In this document: positions 1-6,710 of the stretch, in pieces
Position numbering within the stretch: the stretch's first letter is position 1
Layout: every line of letters begins with the position of its first letter
Assembly (NCBI GenBank): GCA_050253255.1
Contig: JBFWJK010000108.1
Coordinates: forward strand, 1-11,804
Direction: 5' to 3'
DNA: 11,804 nt
Source of the DNA: JACKCP01 sp050253255
Lineage (GTDB): Bacteria; Desulfobacterota; Desulfobacteria; Desulfobacterales; JACKCP01
Made by a program: the position numbers and the translations under genes
Notes under the pieces: model-generated
What the model was told of the DNA's origin: nothing
The model's input: the letters and a program-made list of their open reading frames with translations, nothing else
Databases searched by the model: none

Positions 1-1
1 T

Positions 2-1927
2 GTAAACAGCCTTTCAAAATTTATCGAAGATGTAAAAAGCGGAGAGACAGATGAACTTTCAATAAAAAAAGCAGAAGAGGCTGTAAAAAATCCTGACCTG
101 GAATATCTGAAAAATGAAATTCCACAGGCTGTTGATCAGTCGATGGGCGGAATAGAAAAAATAACAAACATTCTTCTTTCTGTAAGGAGCATGTCCAGAC
201 AGATAATCAACGAAACCGTATCCTCGGATATAAACAGGATAGTTGAAAATGCAGTAATAATAACAAAAAGCATATGGAAAAACTTTGCGGAGCTTGAAAC
301 AGAACTTAATGACAATCTCCCTCCGGTTCAGTGTCAGCCCGGAGCAATCAGCCAGGTAATAGTAAATCTTATAGTAAACGCTGCACATGCTGTAGAGGAA
401 AGAACAGAAGTAAAAAATCATCTTATAAAAGTTGAAACCGGACTTGAAAACAATATGGTTGTCATAAGGGTAAGTGATACAGGAAAAGGAATCCCTGAAC
501 AATTTATCCCAAGAATTTTCAATCCTTTTTTCACCACCAAAAAAATTGAAAAAGGAACAGGCCAGGGTCTTGCAATTTCAAAAACAATTATTGAAAGACA
601 CAAGGGAAACATTTATGTTTCTTCAAAACCGGACTCAGGAACAGTTTTTACAGTCACCCTCCCTGTCACACCAGAAGAACTTAAAACAGAGCATAAAAAA
701 GAACAAAAAAAGCCCATACTCGAATCAAAGCCTGATGAAAAACCCTTAATTCTTTTTGTTGATGAAGACAGAGATATGCTCAAAAGTCTTCAGCGAATGC
801 TCAAATCAAATGAAAACGAATGGGAAACCCATTTTTCCGATTCTGCAGAAAAAGCACTTTCTTTTATGGAAAAAACTCCTGTCGACATAATTGTGACCGA
901 ATACAATATGAAGGAAACAGGCGGTCATGAACTTTTAAAGGAAGTTAAGAAAAAATTTCCACAGACTGACAGAGTTCTTCTTTCAGGTGAAACTGATGAG
1001 GAAAAAATAATGAAGACCGTCTCGATTGCCCATCAGTTTATATACAAGCCTGTAAGTGCTTCAAAGCTAAGATCGATGATAAAACGAACCATTGCAATGA
1101 GAAGCATTCTCAAAGACAGAAATCTGAGAAGAACCGTATCAAAGCTTGATTCTCTTCCAAGCCTTCCTTCCATATACAACGAAATTGTAAAAGAGCTCAA
1201 CTCTCCGGTATCATCAACAAAAAAAGTGGGAGAAATAATTTCAAGGGACCCGTCAATGACGTCCAAAATACTCCAGCTCATTAATTCCGGTTTTTTTTAT
1301 CTCCCATCAAAAATCTCAAAACCTGACGAAGCAGTTGTCCTTCTGGGAATGGATATTGTAAAGTCTCTTGTGCTCAACCTTGAAATTTTTTCAAAGCTGA
1401 AACTCCAGAAACACTTCCTTGACTTTCAGAAGAAACTTCATCTGCACTCAATGGCCGCAGCAAAAACTGCAAAGGAAATTGCGGTTATGGAAGGCCTTTC
1501 TGATTTTCAGGCTGACCAGGCCTTTATGGCCGGACTTATTCATGACTGCGGAAAGCTTGTTCTTGCTTCAAATTTCCCGGAGGAATACAAACAGGTTCTT
1601 GACAAAATATTGAATAACAATTCTGATTTTATTACAGAAGAAACTGAAATCTTCAGATCCTCCCATGAAATAATCGGAGCATTTTTAATGGGGGTATGGG
1701 GCCTTCCGCTTGAAATAATAGAAGCAATTTTATATCACCACAACCCTTCAAAATCATCAGACACTGAATTTGGGGTAACCGCTGCAGTTCATGCAGCAAA
1801 CATTATTGAATGCGAAAAAGCGGGAACACTGCATATTCCTTATGAAGAAGCCTTTGACAATAAGTTTTTCGAAAGAATAAAAGTATATAAGAGGCCAGAA
1901 ATCTGGAGAGAAAAATTTTTGAAATGA
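2..1927 (+). CDS. Hybrid histidine kinase core-receiver-HDOD signalling protein (5' part outside window)
   Basis: The frame is open from base 2, so the start, any sensor domain and the phospho-accepting His box lie left of the window. Residues are numbered from the in-frame Met at 143. The codons before it look like the HisKA dimerisation helices (ending near SVRSMSR). A HATPase_c domain follows (about 25-175) with N box N75/N79, G1 motif DTGKGI at 112-117, F box FNPFFTTK and G2 motif GTGQGL at 138-143. A charged linker leads to a receiver domain (about 201-315) with acidic pair D207/E208, S281 and K302; the phospho-Asp position is Glu (E253, VTEYNM). An HDOD domain follows (about 333-560) with H435, H467-D468 in LIHDCGK, H508 and H532-H533. 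Expected role: cytoplasmic signal transduction with a built-in HDOD output; the partner is unknown. It ends at a hairpin shared with the convergent flavoprotein gene. Domain calls are confident; the biological function is not. Confidence 0.9.
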   Translation, partial: VNSLSKFIEDVKSGETDELSIKKAEEAVKNPDLEYLKNEIPQAVDQSMGGIEKITNILLSVRSMSRQIINETVSSDINRIVENAVIITKSIWKNFAELETELNDNLPPVQCQPGAISQVIVNLIVNAAHAVEERTEVKNHLIKVETGLENNMVVIRVSDTGKGIPEQFIPRIFNPFFTTKKIEKGTGQGLAISKTIIERHKGNIYVSSKPDSGTVFTVTLPVTPEELKTEHKKEQKKPILESKPDEKPLILFVDEDRDMLKSLQRMLKSNENEWETHFSDSAEKALSFMEKTPVDIIVTEYNMKETGGHELLKEVKKKFPQTDRVLLSGETDEEKIMKTVSIAHQFIYKPVSASKLRSMIKRTIAMRSILKDRNLRRTVSKLDSLPSLPSIYNEIVKELNSPVSSTKKVGEIISRDPSMTSKILQLINSGFFYLPSKISKPDEAVVLLGMDIVKSLVLNLEIFSKLKLQKHFLDFQKKLHLHSMAAAKTAKEIAVMEGLSDFQADQAFMAGLIHDCGKLVLASNFPEEYKQVLDKILNNNSDFITEETEIFRSSHEIIGAFLMGVWGLPLEIIEAILYHHNPSKSSDTEFGVTAAVHAANIIECEKAGTLHIPYEEAFDNKFFERIKVYKRPEIWREKFLK

Positions 1928-1928
1928 A

Positions 1929-1950
1929 CTTCCCGGAAAAATCCGGGAAG
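1929..1950. terminator. Hairpin between convergent genes, possible bidirectional terminator
   Basis: This is a perfect 9-bp inverted repeat (CTTCCCGGA / TCCGGGAAG) with a 4-nt A loop. It sits in the 30-bp gap between the stop of the kinase-HDOD gene and the stop of the flavoprotein gene. It is GC-rich against an AT-rich background, as a terminator stem should be. Neither side has a clean run of T, so factor-independent termination is likely but not certain. Confidence 0.6.
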
Positions 1951-1957
1951 AACAAAA

Positions 1958-2560
1958 TCAGCTTACCCTGGGAAAGCTCTCCATATTTTCCTTCATTATC
2001 CTTCCAAGCCAGTTTATTGTCTGACCGAGATTTTTCATGTTGAAAAGACCTTCTTCATCTTTTTCAACATCACCTTTTTCATGACCAACTCCGATGTTCC
2101 AGTAGGTTGAACCGGGAACAATCATCTGACACATGAGAAACATATGGTTTATCGTGTCAAAAACATGAGTTGCGCCCCCTCTTCTCACGGCGGCAACAGC
2201 TGCGCCGATTTTGCCGGCAAGAAGTCTTCCGTTGGCAAGAGAAACATAGCCTGTTCTGTCAAGAAGCCCTTTTATCTCCGAAGCCGTACCTGCAAAATAT
2301 GTTGGTGATCCCGCAATAACAGCATCTGCCCTGATAATTTTCTGAAAAACATCATTAAAAATATCATCATTGAAAACGCATTTCATGTCTTTGTTTTCCC
2401 AGCATTTTCTGCAGGCATTGCACCCCCTTATCCTTTTTCCTCCAACCTGAACAAGCTCCGTTTCCCAGCCTGATTCTTTCAGAGTATTGAGCACATTATC
2501 CAAAAGAATACTGGTATTTCCATTTTTTCTCGGACTGCCGTTTAAAGCCACTGCATACAT
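1958..2560 (-). CDS. Isf-like iron-sulfur flavoprotein / NADPH-dependent FMN reductase family
   Basis: A 200-residue flavodoxin-fold protein. The N-terminal GSPRKNGNTS (8-17) is the FMN phosphate loop of the NADPH-dependent FMN reductase/Isf family, and GSPTYFAG (84-91) is the second flavin-contact loop. Between them lies a compact cysteine cluster C47-x2-C50-x2-C53-x7-C61, the spacing expected for the single 4Fe-4S cluster of archaeal and anaerobe Isf proteins. It is therefore probably a soluble electron-transfer flavoprotein or a reductase of quinones, oxygen species or similar acceptors; the physiological partner cannot be read from sequence. There is no signal peptide or membrane segment. 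It is the second gene of an operon, 17 bp after the dehydrogenase stop, and has its own AAGGAG (complement of 2567-2572) 6 nt before the ATG. The length is typical of the family. Family assignment is strong; substrate is unknown. Confidence 0.88.
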   Translation of the reverse strand: MYAVALNGSPRKNGNTSILLDNVLNTLKESGWETELVQVGGKRIRGCNACRKCWENKDMKCVFNDDIFNDVFQKIIRADAVIAGSPTYFAGTASEIKGLLDRTGYVSLANGRLLAGKIGAAVAAVRRGGATHVFDTINHMFLMCQMIVPGSTYWNIGVGHEKGDVEKDEEGLFNMKNLGQTINWLGRIMKENMESFPRVS

Positions 2561-2577
2561 AATTTTCTCCTTATTTT

Positions 2578-3735
2578 TTAAAGAGCCCTGAAAAGGATCT
2601 GTCTGCTGGTTTCAAGATCCAGATCTCCAGTTTCGGAAAGAGAGGTTCTTCCCATTTTTTCAAGGGCTTTTACTATGTCATCAATTTTATCAGGCCCTAC
2701 ATTGTAATCTGAAAGTCTTGTCTTTATTCCAAGGCTTTCAAAAAACTCTCTTGTCTTTTCTATTGCCTCATCAATTTTTTCATCATCGCTTCCGTCTGTG
2801 ATATTAAAAACCCTTTCAGCATACTGAAGGAGTTTTTCTTTTTTCTTATCCTTCCTGACTTCCCAGACTGCAGGCTGAAGAACTGCAAGTGTTTTTCCGT
2901 GATCGATTCCAAACATCGCCGTAAGTTCATGCCCTATCATGTGTGTTGTCCAGTCCTGGGGAACTCCTGCTCCGATAAGTCCGTTAAGAGCCATTGTTGC
3001 ACACCACATGAGATTTGCCCTTGCATCGTAGTTTTCAGGCTCTTCCACTGTGGTTTTTCCAACTTCAATAAGTGTCTGTAAAATCCCTTCTGCCGTTCTG
3101 TCCTGAAATCTTCCCTCAGCAGGATAGGTTACATACTGTTCAACAGTATGAATAAAGGCATCAACAACTCCGTTTGCCACCTGATTTTTCGGAAGAGAAA
3201 ATGTCAGTTCAGGGTCAAGAAAAGAAAATTTTGGAAATGCAAGAGGACTGAAAACCGGGAATTTTCCCTTTTCATAGCTTATCACAGCTCCTGAGTTCAT
3301 TTCAGAGCCTGTAGCTGGAAGAGTAACAACTGTCCCCATGGGAAGAGCTTTTTTAGCGCCAACAGGTGCAAATCCGTAAGAAAGAAGCTCTGTCGGTTCC
3401 CCCTCATATTCTGCTGCAAGCGCTACAAACTTTGTACCGTCCATGACTGAACCGCCGCCCACTGCAAGAAGAAAATCGATATTTTCTTTTTTTACAATAT
3501 CAACCGCTTTCATAAGAGTTTCATATCTTGGATTTGGCTCGATACCGCCGAATTCACAAAATTTTCTGTTTTTAAGCCCTTTAACCACTTTTTCAAAAGT
3601 GCCGAATTTTTTTACACTTCCTCCTCCGTAAAGGATCAGTACTTTTGCATTTCCCGGAATGTGCTGATCAAGTTCATCAAGCCTGTCTTTCCCGAAAATT
3701 ATGTGAACCGGATTAAAAAAATTGAATTTTTTCAT
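2578..3735 (-). CDS. yqhD: YqhD-type NADPH-dependent aldehyde reductase / iron-containing alcohol dehydrogenase
   Basis: A 385-residue member of the group III metal-dependent alcohol dehydrogenases, close in length and motif order to E. coli YqhD (387 aa) and clostridial butanol dehydrogenases. The nucleotide-binding half carries YGGGS (36-40), EFGGIEPNP (61-69) and AVGGGSVMDGTK (91-102). The metal-binding half carries D192 and H196 (VVDAFIHTVEQY), H265 and H279 (DHGKTL), matching the YqhD metal ligands D194/H198/H267/H281 with a constant offset of two. PATGSEMN (140-147) is the conserved family core. The expected reaction is NADPH-linked reduction of short-chain or toxic aldehydes to alcohols in the cytoplasm. 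It is first gene of an operon with the Fe-S flavoprotein downstream, suggesting a shared redox or electrophile-stress role (inference). The start is supported by AAAGGAGA (complement of 3741-3748) 5 nt before ATG. The true substrate is not determinable here. Confidence 0.93.
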   Translation of the reverse strand: MKKFNFFNPVHIIFGKDRLDELDQHIPGNAKVLILYGGGSVKKFGTFEKVVKGLKNRKFCEFGGIEPNPRYETLMKAVDIVKKENIDFLLAVGGGSVMDGTKFVALAAEYEGEPTELLSYGFAPVGAKKALPMGTVVTLPATGSEMNSGAVISYEKGKFPVFSPLAFPKFSFLDPELTFSLPKNQVANGVVDAFIHTVEQYVTYPAEGRFQDRTAEGILQTLIEVGKTTVEEPENYDARANLMWCATMALNGLIGAGVPQDWTTHMIGHELTAMFGIDHGKTLAVLQPAVWEVRKDKKKEKLLQYAERVFNITDGSDDEKIDEAIEKTREFFESLGIKTRLSDYNVGPDKIDDIVKALEKMGRTSLSETGDLDLETSRQILFRAL

Positions 3736-3851
3736 TTACTTCTCCTTTAAATAAATTGTAAGGGATTCAGAATCTGACTGCCGGCTGACTTTTCCAGCTG
3801 AAACTTTAATTTTCCGCATTTTTTCAATGTTTTTTTCTGCACTTTCAGAAT

Positions 3852-3879
3852 AAGATAAAACGGCATCGGCTTATGTAAA
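3852..3879 (-). promoter_or_regulatory. Candidate sigma70-type promoter for the yqhD-flavoprotein operon
   Basis: On the minus strand, TTTACA (3874-3879, 5 of 6 to the -35 consensus) is followed after 16 bp by TATCTT (3852-3857, 4 of 6 to the -10 consensus). It lies about 115 bp upstream of the dehydrogenase ATG. A 10-bp palindrome, AAGAGCTCTT at 3878-3887, overlaps the -35 edge and could be an operator. The call rests on motif matching in AT-rich DNA. Confidence 0.4.
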
Positions 3880-3955
3880 GAGCTCTTGAAATCAGACCCG
3901 GAGTTTCATATTTAAAGAAACGATTTATCTTATATAAAATGTAAGTATCTTAACC

Positions 3956-3971
3956 CCATGCTCAGGCATGG
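3956..3971 (+). repeat. Short hairpin covering an upstream ATG of the acetyltransferase gene
   Basis: CCATGC (3956-3961) and GCATGG (3966-3971) form a perfect 6-bp inverted repeat with loop TCAG. The second arm contains the in-frame ATG at 3968. In mRNA this would bury that ATG, and no Shine-Dalgarno precedes it. I therefore placed the acetyltransferase start at the next in-frame ATG, 3998. A regulatory role is possible but unproven. Confidence 0.5.
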
Positions 3972-3997
3972 ATAAAAAATTAATTATCGGATATAAA

Positions 3998-4435
3998 ATG
4001 AATATAAAAAAAGCAGATAAAACAGACTATAACGAAATAACAGCTGTATGGGAAGATTCTGTCAGAGCGACTCATGATTTTCTCAGTGAAACCGATATAA
4101 ATGAAATCAAAGCCGATTTTAAGGAAAAATACCTCCCCATGACAGATCTTTATATTTACAAAAGCTTTTTCAATGAAATTGTAGGATTCACTGGGGTATC
4201 AGGAGATAAGGTTGAAATGCTGTTTATAGCATCATGGGCAAGAGGCGGAGGAATAGGGAAAAAGCTTCTCAATTTCGCTGTATCTGAACTGGGAGCATCA
4301 AAGGTAGATGTCAACGAGCAAAACATTTCGGCTGCAGGCTTTTACAGACACGCAGGATTTGAAATAACCGGCAGATCTCCTGTTGACAACGAAGGAAGAC
4401 CTTTTCCTCTTGTTCACATGGAGCTGAAAAAATAA
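3998..4435 (+). CDS. yjaB: YjaB-like GNAT family N-acetyltransferase
   Basis: A single GNAT domain of 145 residues from the chosen start, close to the length of E. coli YjaB (147 aa). The early segment SVRATHDFL (21-29) matches the YjaB signature near SVDATHDFL. Acetyl-CoA pyrophosphate loop motif A is ARGGGIGKKLL (81-91), fitting R/Q-x-x-G-x-G/A. VNEQN (105-109), GFYRHAGF (114-121) and GRSPVDNEGRPFPL follow the YjaB C-terminal pattern, and Y116 sits where the family's proposed catalytic Tyr lies. It is a cytoplasmic acyltransferase using acetyl-CoA on an unknown amine. The longer in-frame ATG at 3968 would add ten residues (MDKKLIIGYK) that the family lacks; it lies in a hairpin and has no ribosome site. 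The 3998 start has only a weak upstream GGA. The gene is divergent from the yqhD operon. Family confident; substrate unknown. Confidence 0.85.
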   Translation: MNIKKADKTDYNEITAVWEDSVRATHDFLSETDINEIKADFKEKYLPMTDLYIYKSFFNEIVGFTGVSGDKVEMLFIASWARGGGIGKKLLNFAVSELGASKVDVNEQNISAAGFYRHAGFEITGRSPVDNEGRPFPLVHMELKK

Positions 4436-4531
4436 CTTCTGTACAAGCAGTCAATAACAGCCTTTTAAGAGAAGTTTCCCATGGCGCTTAAAACACTGTT
4501 TATTCAGATTTTACCAATCAAAACAGGCTTA

Positions 4532-4562
4532 TAAAAAATCATATCACTTTTTAAAAAATCAT
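4532..4562 (+). repeat. Pair of 11-bp direct repeats upstream of the MgtC-family gene
   Basis: TAAAAAATCAT occurs at 4532-4542 and again at 4552-4562, exactly 20 bp apart (about two helical turns, same DNA face). The pair lies about 27 bp upstream of the candidate -35 of the MgtC-family promoter. That is a plausible place for a dimeric transcription activator. Chance occurrence is possible because the region is AT-rich. Confidence 0.4.
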
Positions 4563-4573
4563 TTCCCAGCCGT

Positions 4574-4592
4574 TCAAACTTTTAAAGTTTGA
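4574..4592 (+). promoter_or_regulatory. 19-bp palindrome overlapping the -35 of the MgtC-family promoter
   Basis: The palindrome has 9-bp arms TCAAACTTT (4574-4582) and AAAGTTTGA (4584-4592) around a central T at 4583. Its right arm runs into the TTGACA at 4589-4594. This symmetry and position suit a repressor operator. No regulator can be named from the sequence. Confidence 0.45.
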
Positions 4593-4616
4593 CATTTTTC
4601 TCAACTGGTCTCTAAC
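4589..4616 (+). promoter_or_regulatory. Candidate sigma70 promoter of the MgtC-family gene
   Basis: A perfect -35 hexamer TTGACA (4589-4594) is followed by a 16-bp spacer and TCTAAC (4611-4616, 4 of 6 to TATAAT). Transcription would begin near 4623, leaving a leader of only about 30 nt before the ATG at 4654. This is the best promoter match in the window. Confidence 0.55.
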
Positions 4617-4653
4617 CTCAGTCAAATGAGATATGATAAAGGAGGGTCAGAAA

Positions 4654-5346
4654 ATGTTTGAGATTTCACCTGAATACATGGAGCTTGGACTCAAGCTTTT
4701 ACTTGCAACATTTTTAAGCGGTCTTGTCGGGCTTGAGCGTGAGTTTCACGGACGGGCTGCAGGACTTAGAACACATATCATGGTATGTCTCGGCTCCACA
4801 ATAATAATGGCAAGCTCACAGACAGTTCAAAGCCTTTATGTGCCCCAGGGAGTCGACTCGGTTTTCAGAATAGACCCATGGCGTATTGCAGCAGGAATTG
4901 TAACAGGCATAGGTTTTATCGGAGGCGGAACAATACTGAAATCAAACGACCTGATAAGAGGGCTTACAACAGCAACCTGCGTCTGGTTTATTGCAGCAAT
5001 CGGAATTATTGTCGGACTGGGGCTTTATATACCTGCGGTCATGGGAACATTGATCGGGCTTTCAGTCCTTATAGGGCTTGATCCTGTGGGAAGAATGATA
5101 CCTTCTGTAAAATACAGCAAAATATCCATTGTTTCAAACTTTGAATCGGCCGATCTGATTGAGGAAAAATGCCTTGCAATTTTAAAAAAATATCCGATCA
5201 TCATCCAGAACACATCAATATCAGCAGACATAAAAGAAAACAGAAGAACTCTTGAACTTTACATAAGAAGCAGAAAAATGAAGGATAAACATGAAATTAT
5301 CAAAGAAATCCTTAAAGTCAGGAATGTTCAGTCTGTTGTATGGTAG
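4654..5346 (+). CDS. MgtC/SapB-family inner-membrane protein
   Basis: A 230-residue MgtC/SapB-family membrane protein. The N-terminal half is hydrophobic, with about four to five membrane segments, and holds the family signatures: GLEREFHGRAAGLRTH (about 26-41), DPWRIAAGIVTGIGFIGGG (about 74-92) and IRGLTTATCVW (about 101-111). The C-terminal part from about residue 150 is soluble and ACT-like, as in full-length MgtC. Family members are linked to growth at low magnesium, control of the F-type ATP synthase and intracellular survival; many environmental homologues have no assigned role. I start it at 4654 because AAGGAGGG (4639-4646) lies 7 nt upstream. A longer in-frame ATG at 4633 would place that ribosome site inside the coding region. 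No magnesium transporter gene is adjacent. The upstream region carries a promoter, palindrome and direct repeats, so expression is probably controlled. Confidence 0.9.
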   Translation: MFEISPEYMELGLKLLLATFLSGLVGLEREFHGRAAGLRTHIMVCLGSTIIMASSQTVQSLYVPQGVDSVFRIDPWRIAAGIVTGIGFIGGGTILKSNDLIRGLTTATCVWFIAAIGIIVGLGLYIPAVMGTLIGLSVLIGLDPVGRMIPSVKYSKISIVSNFESADLIEEKCLAILKKYPIIIQNTSISADIKENRRTLELYIRSRKMKDKHEIIKEILKVRNVQSVVW

Positions 5347-5386
5347 AAGTGAGTATTGTCAGAGTTTGCCGCTTCCTGCAGCAAAC

Positions 5387-5414
5387 CTGATAAATACCCA
5401 TTTAATCAGTTTTT
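5387..5414 (+). terminator. Rho-independent terminator of the MgtC-family gene
   Basis: CTGAT (5387-5391) pairs with ATCAG (5405-5409). The inner AAAT/ATTT pairs continue the stem past one bulged base, and TTTTT follows at 5410-5414. A second inverted repeat lies just upstream (GTTTGC at 5364-5369, GCAAAC at 5381-5386); read on the minus strand it extends to 9 bp with one G-U pair and might serve the convergent mtnA. The stem is AT-rich and of modest strength. Confidence 0.5.
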
Positions 5415-5443
5415 ATTCATTATAAGAGAGCCAGCCGGACAGA

Positions 5444-6532
5444 TCATCTGTTATACCTGTATTCAGGGAAAAGCCTTAAAAGATCTTCTTTTTCAGCCCT
5501 GGCAATTCCTTTTTCAGTAATAATTCCCGTAACAAGCCTTGCAGGTGTGACATCAAAGGCATAGTTTGCAGCATGTGCATGTTTCGGGGTTATTAGGAAT
5601 TTTTCCACTCCGTTTGATCCAAGCCCTTCTATATATTTGATTTCTTCCTCGTCTCTGAGTTCAATCGGGATATTTCTTACTCCATCTTCAAGTTCCCAGT
5701 CTATTGTGGAGCCTGGAAGTGCTGCATAAAAAGGTATTCTGTTGTCTCTTGCCGCAAGAGCCTTCAAATATGTGCCTATCTTGTTTGCAACATCTCCGTT
5801 CACTGTGGTGCGGTCACTTCCCACAATTACAATATCAACAAGATCATGCTGCATAAGATGGCCTCCGGTATTGTCCGCAATAACTGTATGAGGAACTCCG
5901 GCCTGCTCTAGCTCCCAGGATGTAAGCCTTGCCCCCTGGTTCAAGGGTCTTGTTTCATCAACCCAGACATGGACAGGAATTCCCTTTTCATGGGCATGGT
6001 AAATCGGGGAAGTGGCTGTTCCGTATTCAACACAGGCAAGCCATCCTGCATTGCAGTGTGTCAGAATATTTACCACATTATTTTTATATGAATAGATATC
6101 CTCGATAAGCGAAACTCCGAATTCTCCTATTTTACGGCAGTTGTAGATTTCTGCCGCCTCAACTTCCTCAGCTGTTCTTTTAGCTGTCTCAATTCTTTTT
6201 TCTGGTGAATCCTGTTTCAAAACAGCCGCTCTTACTTTTTTTGTGGCATAGAAAAGATTCATCGCAGTGGGCCTGGAACTGTTTATCTTTTTTTCAATTT
6301 CAAGTACTGAATCATCATCAGTTCCTTCATTTTCAAGGGCTTTGTAAAATCCCCAGGCTGCAGTTACACCAATAAGAGGAGCTCCTCTTACAACCATATT
6401 TTTTATTGCATAAACTGTGTCATCGGAATTTTTTATGTCAAAAACCTCAAAAATATGGGGAAGCTTTCTCTGATCTATTACCTGAACAAGATCATTTTCA
6501 GGCACATACCATATCGGTCTTTTTATTTTCAT
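5444..6532 (-). CDS. mtnA: S-methyl-5-thioribose-1-phosphate isomerase (MtnA)
   Basis: A 362-residue aldose-ketose isomerase of the eIF2B-alpha/MtnA family. It converts 5-methylthioribose 1-phosphate to methylthioribulose 1-phosphate in methionine salvage; some MtnA enzymes also take 5-deoxyribose 1-phosphate. Motifs from the chosen start: VVRGAPLIGV (47-56), SSRPTAMNL (85-93), LTHCNAG with catalytic C160, and VGSDRTTVNGDVANKIGTY with catalytic D240. These numbers equal the C160/D240 pair of Bacillus subtilis MtnA, which supports the start at 6532 rather than the in-frame ATG 18 bp upstream (6550). GAGGA (complement of 6538-6542) lies 5 nt before the chosen ATG; the longer start has no ribosome site. 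No other methionine-salvage gene (mtnK, mtnP, mtnB and so on) is in the window. Cytoplasmic, single transcription unit. Activity is confident, pathway less so. Confidence 0.94.
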   Translation of the reverse strand: MKIKRPIWYVPENDLVQVIDQRKLPHIFEVFDIKNSDDTVYAIKNMVVRGAPLIGVTAAWGFYKALENEGTDDDSVLEIEKKINSSRPTAMNLFYATKKVRAAVLKQDSPEKRIETAKRTAEEVEAAEIYNCRKIGEFGVSLIEDIYSYKNNVVNILTHCNAGWLACVEYGTATSPIYHAHEKGIPVHVWVDETRPLNQGARLTSWELEQAGVPHTVIADNTGGHLMQHDLVDIVIVGSDRTTVNGDVANKIGTYLKALAARDNRIPFYAALPGSTIDWELEDGVRNIPIELRDEEEIKYIEGLGSNGVEKFLITPKHAHAANYAFDVTPARLVTGIITEKGIARAEKEDLLRLFPEYRYNR

Positions 6533-6598
6533 GATTTTCCTCTTTTTCATTACTGGAATAATTCAGGACGCCATTAAAAATATTTTTCAATTTCACAC

Positions 6599-6627
6599 TT
6601 TATAACACTTCTTTTCAGGGTGAACAA
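6599..6627 (-). promoter_or_regulatory. Weak candidate promoter of mtnA
   Basis: On the minus strand, TTGTTC (6622-6627, 3 of 6) is followed after 17 bp by TATAAA (6599-6604, 5 of 6 to the -10 consensus), about 65 bp upstream of the mtnA ATG. The -10 is good and the -35 is poor. I saw no riboswitch-like structure in this leader. Confidence 0.35.
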
Positions 6628-6693
6628 AAAGAAAGATTGCCTCAAATAAAAAGAAAACATTTCGTCCAGAAGCAATGTGATTCTGTTTTATTA

Positions 6694-6710
6694 AAAACTT
6701 TTGAAGTTTT
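6694..6710 (-). terminator. AT-rich hairpin after the solute-binding protein gene
   Basis: A 7-bp perfect inverted repeat (AAAACTT at 6694-6700, AAGTTTT at 6704-6710) sits immediately after the stop codon of the binding-protein gene. Read on the minus strand it ends in five T. It could be a weak intrinsic terminator separating this gene from mtnA downstream. The stem holds only one G-C pair, so efficiency is doubtful. Confidence 0.4.

Noticed and set aside
59..502. A 147-codon open frame on the minus strand inside the left-edge kinase gene
   Set aside because: It lies wholly antisense to a well-supported HATPase region, its product is rich in Tyr, Phe and Cys with no recognisable domain, and it has no ribosome site. 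It is a shadow of the real frame.
6533..6710. SAM or other riboswitch upstream of mtnA
   Set aside because: The leader is AT-rich, with no conserved riboswitch core or multi-stem structure that I could recognise.
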